Shown here in pieces: positions 63,279 through 64,000 of a stretch of DNA of 64,000 nucleotides; positions within the stretch are counted from its first letter, which is position 1; the number at the start of each line of letters is the position of its first letter. The stretch is taken from NCBI RefSeq assembly GCF_007641235.1, contig NZ_CP038157.1, positions 1,302,001 through 1,366,000 on the forward strand, in the 5' to 3' direction. Both the position numbers and the translations under genes were made by a program. Source of the stretch: Corynebacterium sanguinis (GTDB lineage: Bacteria; Actinomycetota; Actinomycetes; Mycobacteriales; Mycobacteriaceae). Under the pieces are notes generated by a model that ran no database searches, had not been told where the DNA came from, and saw nothing but the letters and a program-made list of their open reading frames with translations.

Positions 63279-64000
63279 ATGAAAATCCTCGCTATAAATG
63301 CGGGTTCCGCAGTGTCGGGAGCCGAAAAGGTCCTTCTTCAGTTAATTGACCACGCACTGTCCGAGGGCGACACTGTCACCCTCGCGTCTCCGGCTGGCGC
63401 GATCACGGAGGGGCTCGACCCGCGGATCGACCACATCGCCATCGAGCACCAGGTGCCCAACGCAAACCCTGGAAGCACCCGTGCCCGCAAGCCCGGGTCC
63501 AACGCAGCAGTACCGCTAACGTGGCTGCGCACCGCGCGCGTTCTCGCGCCCGCGATGCGCGCCGCGGACGTGGTTTTGCTCAACTCCACATTCGGGCTCC
63601 CCGCGGTCGCACTGGCGAAGCAGCGCGCCAAGGTGCCGGTCGTGTGGCTGGTTCACGACACCATCGCCAAGCGCAAGCAAGAGATCGCCGCGTGCCTCGG
63701 GGCCCGCGCCGTCGACGTCGCTATCGCGGTGTCCGAGCCGACCGCCGAGCGGATCCGGCCTTACTACCGCAACGTGGTGGTTCGGCCCAACGGTGTCGTC
63801 CTCCCCGATGCGGAGTTTTTCGCGCGCCGCGGAGCCGCGCAGGGCCATGACCAGGGCCGCCCCGTGGTGGGCATGCTCGCCGCCATCACGGATTGGAAGG
63901 CCCAGGACGTGCTCATCGATGCCGTCAGCCTCATCGATCCGGCGGTGCTCGACATCGAGGTCGAGCTCGCGGGCGCCGTCTTCCCCGGCTCGCAGGTCTA
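63279..64000 (+). CDS. Family 4-type glycosyltransferase, 3' part outside window
   Basis: 240 codons from ATG 63279 to the window end without a stop. CTGGAG lies 6 nt upstream and TTGACA (63242-63247) is a possible -35. GT-B features: AINAGSAVSGAEKVLLQLI at the start, VVLLNSTFGLPAVAL, WLVHDTIAKRKQEI, VRPNGVVLPD at the hinge and VVGMLAAITDWKAQDVLIDAV, the start of the donor domain. It looks like a retaining transferase for cell-surface glycan or glycolipid. It is not part of the 9-16 kb cluster. The 161-nt gap upstream is AT-richer than average. Confidence 0.82.
   Translation, partial: MKILAINAGSAVSGAEKVLLQLIDHALSEGDTVTLASPAGAITEGLDPRIDHIAIEHQVPNANPGSTRARKPGSNAAVPLTWLRTARVLAPAMRAADVVLLNSTFGLPAVALAKQRAKVPVVWLVHDTIAKRKQEIAACLGARAVDVAIAVSEPTAERIRPYYRNVVVRPNGVVLPDAEFFARRGAAQGHDQGRPVVGMLAAITDWKAQDVLIDAVSLIDPAVLDIEVELAGAVFPGSQV

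Overview
The window is chromosomal DNA from a high-GC actinobacterium of the mycolic-acid group, almost certainly a Corynebacterium. The evidence is the gene order tig-clpP1-clpP2, valS-folC-DUF4233, rne-rplU-rpmA-obg-proB-proA and nadD-rsfS-gpgP-degV-comEA-comEC-holA. A mycothiol-dependent nitroreductase, a secreted cutinase-like esterase and a glucosyl-3-phosphoglycerate phosphatase agree with this. Many genes begin 6-8 nt after a TANNNT box with no ribosome binding site, the leaderless architecture known in corynebacteria. No rRNA, CRISPR array, prophage or transposase was seen.

Layout. 1-9086: a fold-type-III PLP enzyme (cut by the window edge), glbO and an MscS channel, then metB, a GntR regulator, pepN, the nitroreductase, a decayed SDR pseudogene and rpiB. 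9090-15911: a six-gene glycan cluster in two divergent, tightly overlapping operons. It holds five glycosyltransferase genes and one WcbI-type protein, and its last gene fuses a GT-B and a GT-A glycosyltransferase. 15908-19831: etfB-etfA, a membrane cytochrome b561-like protein and an Asp/Gly-tailed membrane-anchored protein. 19951-22647: tRNA-Gly(TCC), a Tat-exported neutral ceramidase and tRNA-Pro(TGG). 22737-28062: tig, clpP1, clpP2, an RNase H-type protein and clpX. 28066-34758: a TetR regulator, mdh, valS, folC and a DUF4233 protein.

34857-44035 is a fatty-acid beta-oxidation block lying between the DUF4233 gene and the ndk region: thiolase, an FadN-type bifunctional enzyme, an acyl-CoA synthetase and three related acyl-CoA dehydrogenases. 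It carries two copies of a tandem palindromic intergenic repeat and a near-perfect 477-bp direct repeat that looks like recent gene conversion. With etfAB upstream (electron acceptor for the dehydrogenases), the ceramidase and the cutinase-like esterase, the window suggests a bacterium that releases and burns host or environmental acyl lipids.

44194-64000 is mostly conserved core: a small membrane protein, ndk, phoD, rne, rplU, rpmA, a broken membrane-protein gene, obg, proB, proA, the cutinase, nadD, rsfS, gpgP, degV, comEA, comEC, holA and a small ankyrin protein. A glycosyltransferase is cut by the right edge.

The most unusual items are the palindromic repeat arrays with their conversion tract, the GT-B/GT-A fusion in the divergent glycan cluster, and a ceramidase with Thr where the family has its nucleophilic Ser. 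All function calls come from reading translations and motifs; no database search was run.
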